Shown: positions 47,676 through 49,207 of the stretch, one piece after another | Position numbering within the stretch: position 1 is the stretch's first letter | How the letters are laid out: each line of letters opens with the position of its first letter | Virus record (IMG/VR): IMGVR_UViG_3300042691_034842 | Span: 1 to 49,207 of that record | Length of the DNA stretch: 49,207 nucleotides | Origin: a virus | Strand: one strand, 5' to 3' | Notes under the pieces: generated by a model | The model's input: the letters and a program-made list of their open reading frames with translations, nothing else | The model's database searches: none | What the model was told of the DNA's origin: nothing | Position numbers and translations under genes: made by a program

Positions 47676-49207
47676 GACAAATTTAAAAAATTTAGAAGCA
47701 TTCTCATGCATTGATGGAAAATCCCATTTTAAATCTTCATAAATGCCTACTAATTTATTCATTAATGTTGTTTCAAATCCTTCATCTCTATCAGCATATT
47801 GCTCAATAAATTGAGTAATAAATTCGGGATCATTACCTGTAAATCCTATAACATCTATCCTATATGGGTTATTTTTTAATTGAATATATTTCATTTTATC
47901 TCCTTCAGTAAAACATGAATATTGTTTATCTAATTTTTTAAATCGTAATAAATCATTGTACCAAATAGCAGCTTTAGTATTAATAGGAGCTTTTAATTTT
48001 AATGTGCTAAATATTTCACCTACTCCAGGTTTACGCTCAATATAATTAGATATTTGTTTTACTCCGGTTGGTTTAGCAATTTCAGCTATAGGAAGATTTT
48101 TAACATATTTTTTAAAATCAGTAATTTTTTTATCTATATCTTTTTTAGGATACCCTTGTAATATTGATTCAATTATTTGAGACCCAAATTTTTTATATAA
48201 TGGAGTCATATTAGATTTCATAAGATCAAGACCCATCATTACTAGTTCTTCCGTAGGTACTCCTTCTTTATTTACAATAAGCATTGCATATCGACGTTTA
48301 CCCGCAAAATACCCTCTCTCAATTACAACTTCTTGCTTTAATTCAAAATAATGTTTTTTATCTATATTAAATAAAGGTTTAACTAGTTTATTTAAATTAT
48401 CGTTTGCTGCTTTTTGAATCTCATTTGCAATTTCTAATACAGCTTTAACGTATTCATCTTTAGTTTTAAGATCAGGATAACGTTGTAATACTAAATCTTT
48501 AACTTGTATAAATAACGAATCTGTATCTGATGTTACAACATAATCTTTATCTTTAGTATTTAATTGTTCATTCATCCATTTATTAACAAATCTAATTGAT
48601 TCTTGAGTTACACGTTGTCCTGTTAATGTAATAGCTTTAGATATCATTTTATGACCATCAGTATAACGCCATCCATTAATAGCATAACATCCATAAACGT
48701 CATTTAATTTAATTTTATAGGCGTGTTGACGACGATTATAAAATTCTCCTTTAATTACATCACCAGCTTTATATGCTTTTTTCATTAAATTTTTATACTC
48801 AACACGTTTATCAAACCAATCAGATAATACTTCACATACTACTGATGAACGATCTGTTCTAAACATAGCACCAGATGCTGCTATATTAATATTATTTTCC
48901 TCTATAAATTTTATAATTTGCTTTACAGATACTTGTTGTTGATTTACAGTTCTATTTTCATTTAATCTTTCAATAGTAATTAATTGTTCAGGATCCATTT
49001 GTTTTAGATCAATTAATGTCCAATTATTATCATATTTGTCTTTATTTACTATTCGCCCAATAAAAGTTTCAATACCTATATTCAAAGAACGAATAATAGA
49101 AGGATATAGTGAAGTAAAATCTAAATCAATAACCCATTCATATAATCCTGGTACTGGATCTTTAAGATATCCACCAGCATATTCCTCATTTTTAATTATA
49201 TTAGCTG
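47673..49207 (-). CDS. Family B DNA polymerase, C-terminal part (truncated)
   Basis: Open to the window edge, about 510 residues. Motif A reads DFTSLYPSII (around 49112-49141), motif B KIKLNDVYG with the KxxxNxxYG pattern, and motif C TSDTDSLFI with the two catalytic aspartates. The first in-frame initiator-like codon at 49085 is TTG within SIIRSLNIG, so it is not the true start; the exonuclease domain lies outside the window. The C-terminus FKFV may carry a clamp-binding function. This is the phage replicative polymerase. Confidence 0.95.
   Translation of the reverse strand, partial: ANIIKNEEYAGGYLKDPVPGLYEWVIDLDFTSLYPSIIRSLNIGIETFIGRIVNKDKYDNNWTLIDLKQMDPEQLITIERLNENRTVNQQQVSVKQIIKFIEENNINIAASGAMFRTDRSSVVCEVLSDWFDKRVEYKNLMKKAYKAGDVIKGEFYNRRQHAYKIKLNDVYGCYAINGWRYTDGHKMISKAITLTGQRVTQESIRFVNKWMNEQLNTKDKDYVVTSDTDSLFIQVKDLVLQRYPDLKTKDEYVKAVLEIANEIQKAANDNLNKLVKPLFNIDKKHYFELKQEVVIERGYFAGKRRYAMLIVNKEGVPTEELVMMGLDLMKSNMTPLYKKFGSQIIESILQGYPKKDIDKKITDFKKYVKNLPIAEIAKPTGVKQISNYIERKPGVGEIFSTLKLKAPINTKAAIWYNDLLRFKKLDKQYSCFTEGDKMKYIQLKNNPYRIDVIGFTGNDPEFITQFIEQYADRDEGFETTLMNKLVGIYEDLKWDFPSMHENASKFFKFV

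Noticed and set aside
49083-49085. TTG as start of the DNA polymerase
   Set aside because: The frame continues upstream into an unmistakable motif A (DFTSLYPSII), so the gene is simply cut by the window edge.
1-49207. Stop-codon reassignment (TAG or TGA read as an amino acid)
   Set aside because: TAA, TAG and TGA all end genes at sensible positions and no tRNA with a suppressor anticodon was found.
1-49207. T4-type late promoters (TATAAATA) for the minus-strand genes
   Set aside because: The recurrent box reads TATATTTAT on the coding strand. TATAAATA-like sequence appears only as its complement, pointing the wrong way.

Overview
This 49.2 kb window looks like part of a large, AT-rich genome of a tailed phage, probably infecting a member of the Bacteroidota. 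No ribosomal RNA gene, ribosomal protein gene or other core cellular gene is visible. Every credible gene lies on the minus strand. The replication proteins are of the T4 kind (family B polymerase, sliding clamp, AAA+ clamp loader with a small gp62-like partner), with an ATP-dependent DNA ligase, RecB-like nuclease, HNH endonucleases and many tiny overlapping genes. The host guess rests on a DUF4494-like gene, absence of strong Shine-Dalgarno sites, a TATATTT -10-like box, and boxA-like sites resembling those I recall from Bacteroidota rRNA leaders. TAA, TAG and TGA all act as stops, so the code is standard.

Layout. (1) 1-8350: small unknown genes with an AAA+ ATPase, a DNA ligase, a metallophosphoesterase and an exported protein. 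(2) 8363-16850: an RNA-rich locus. It holds 27 tRNAs that together cover all 20 amino acids. It also has three tRNA-like RNAs with abnormal centres, a tRNA-Leu(UAA) split by a group I intron, and a pseudoknotted RNA repeated upstream of both leucine tRNAs. Several spacers are closed by perfect inverted repeats. A Ro60-like TROVE/vWA gene, an RNase H-like gene and two HNH genes sit among them. (3) 16850-20102: small genes, a degenerate HNH-like protein and a ClpP-like protease. (4) 20135-37864: a glycan island with at least six recognisable glycosyltransferases and a nucleotide-sugar pathway (Gmd, RfbB-like, RfbH/E1-like, SDR, C-methyltransferase). It includes a thiamine-diphosphate enzyme next to an aldolase and an acylating aldehyde dehydrogenase, suggesting a branched-chain deoxysugar. 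(5) 37872-49207: replication and repair genes, a PARP with WGR, helical and catalytic parts, and GroEL/GroES. The window ends inside the DNA polymerase gene.

How the parts may work together: a recurrent promoter-like element (TTG-like triplet, KCAAAAT, then TATATTT about 15 nt after the triplet) occurs nine times and divides the strand into transcription units. The tRNA set and chaperonin would support translation and folding. The glycan island probably decorates virion proteins or DNA. The TROVE protein may bind some of the structured RNAs encoded around it. All functions are inferred from sequence patterns only.
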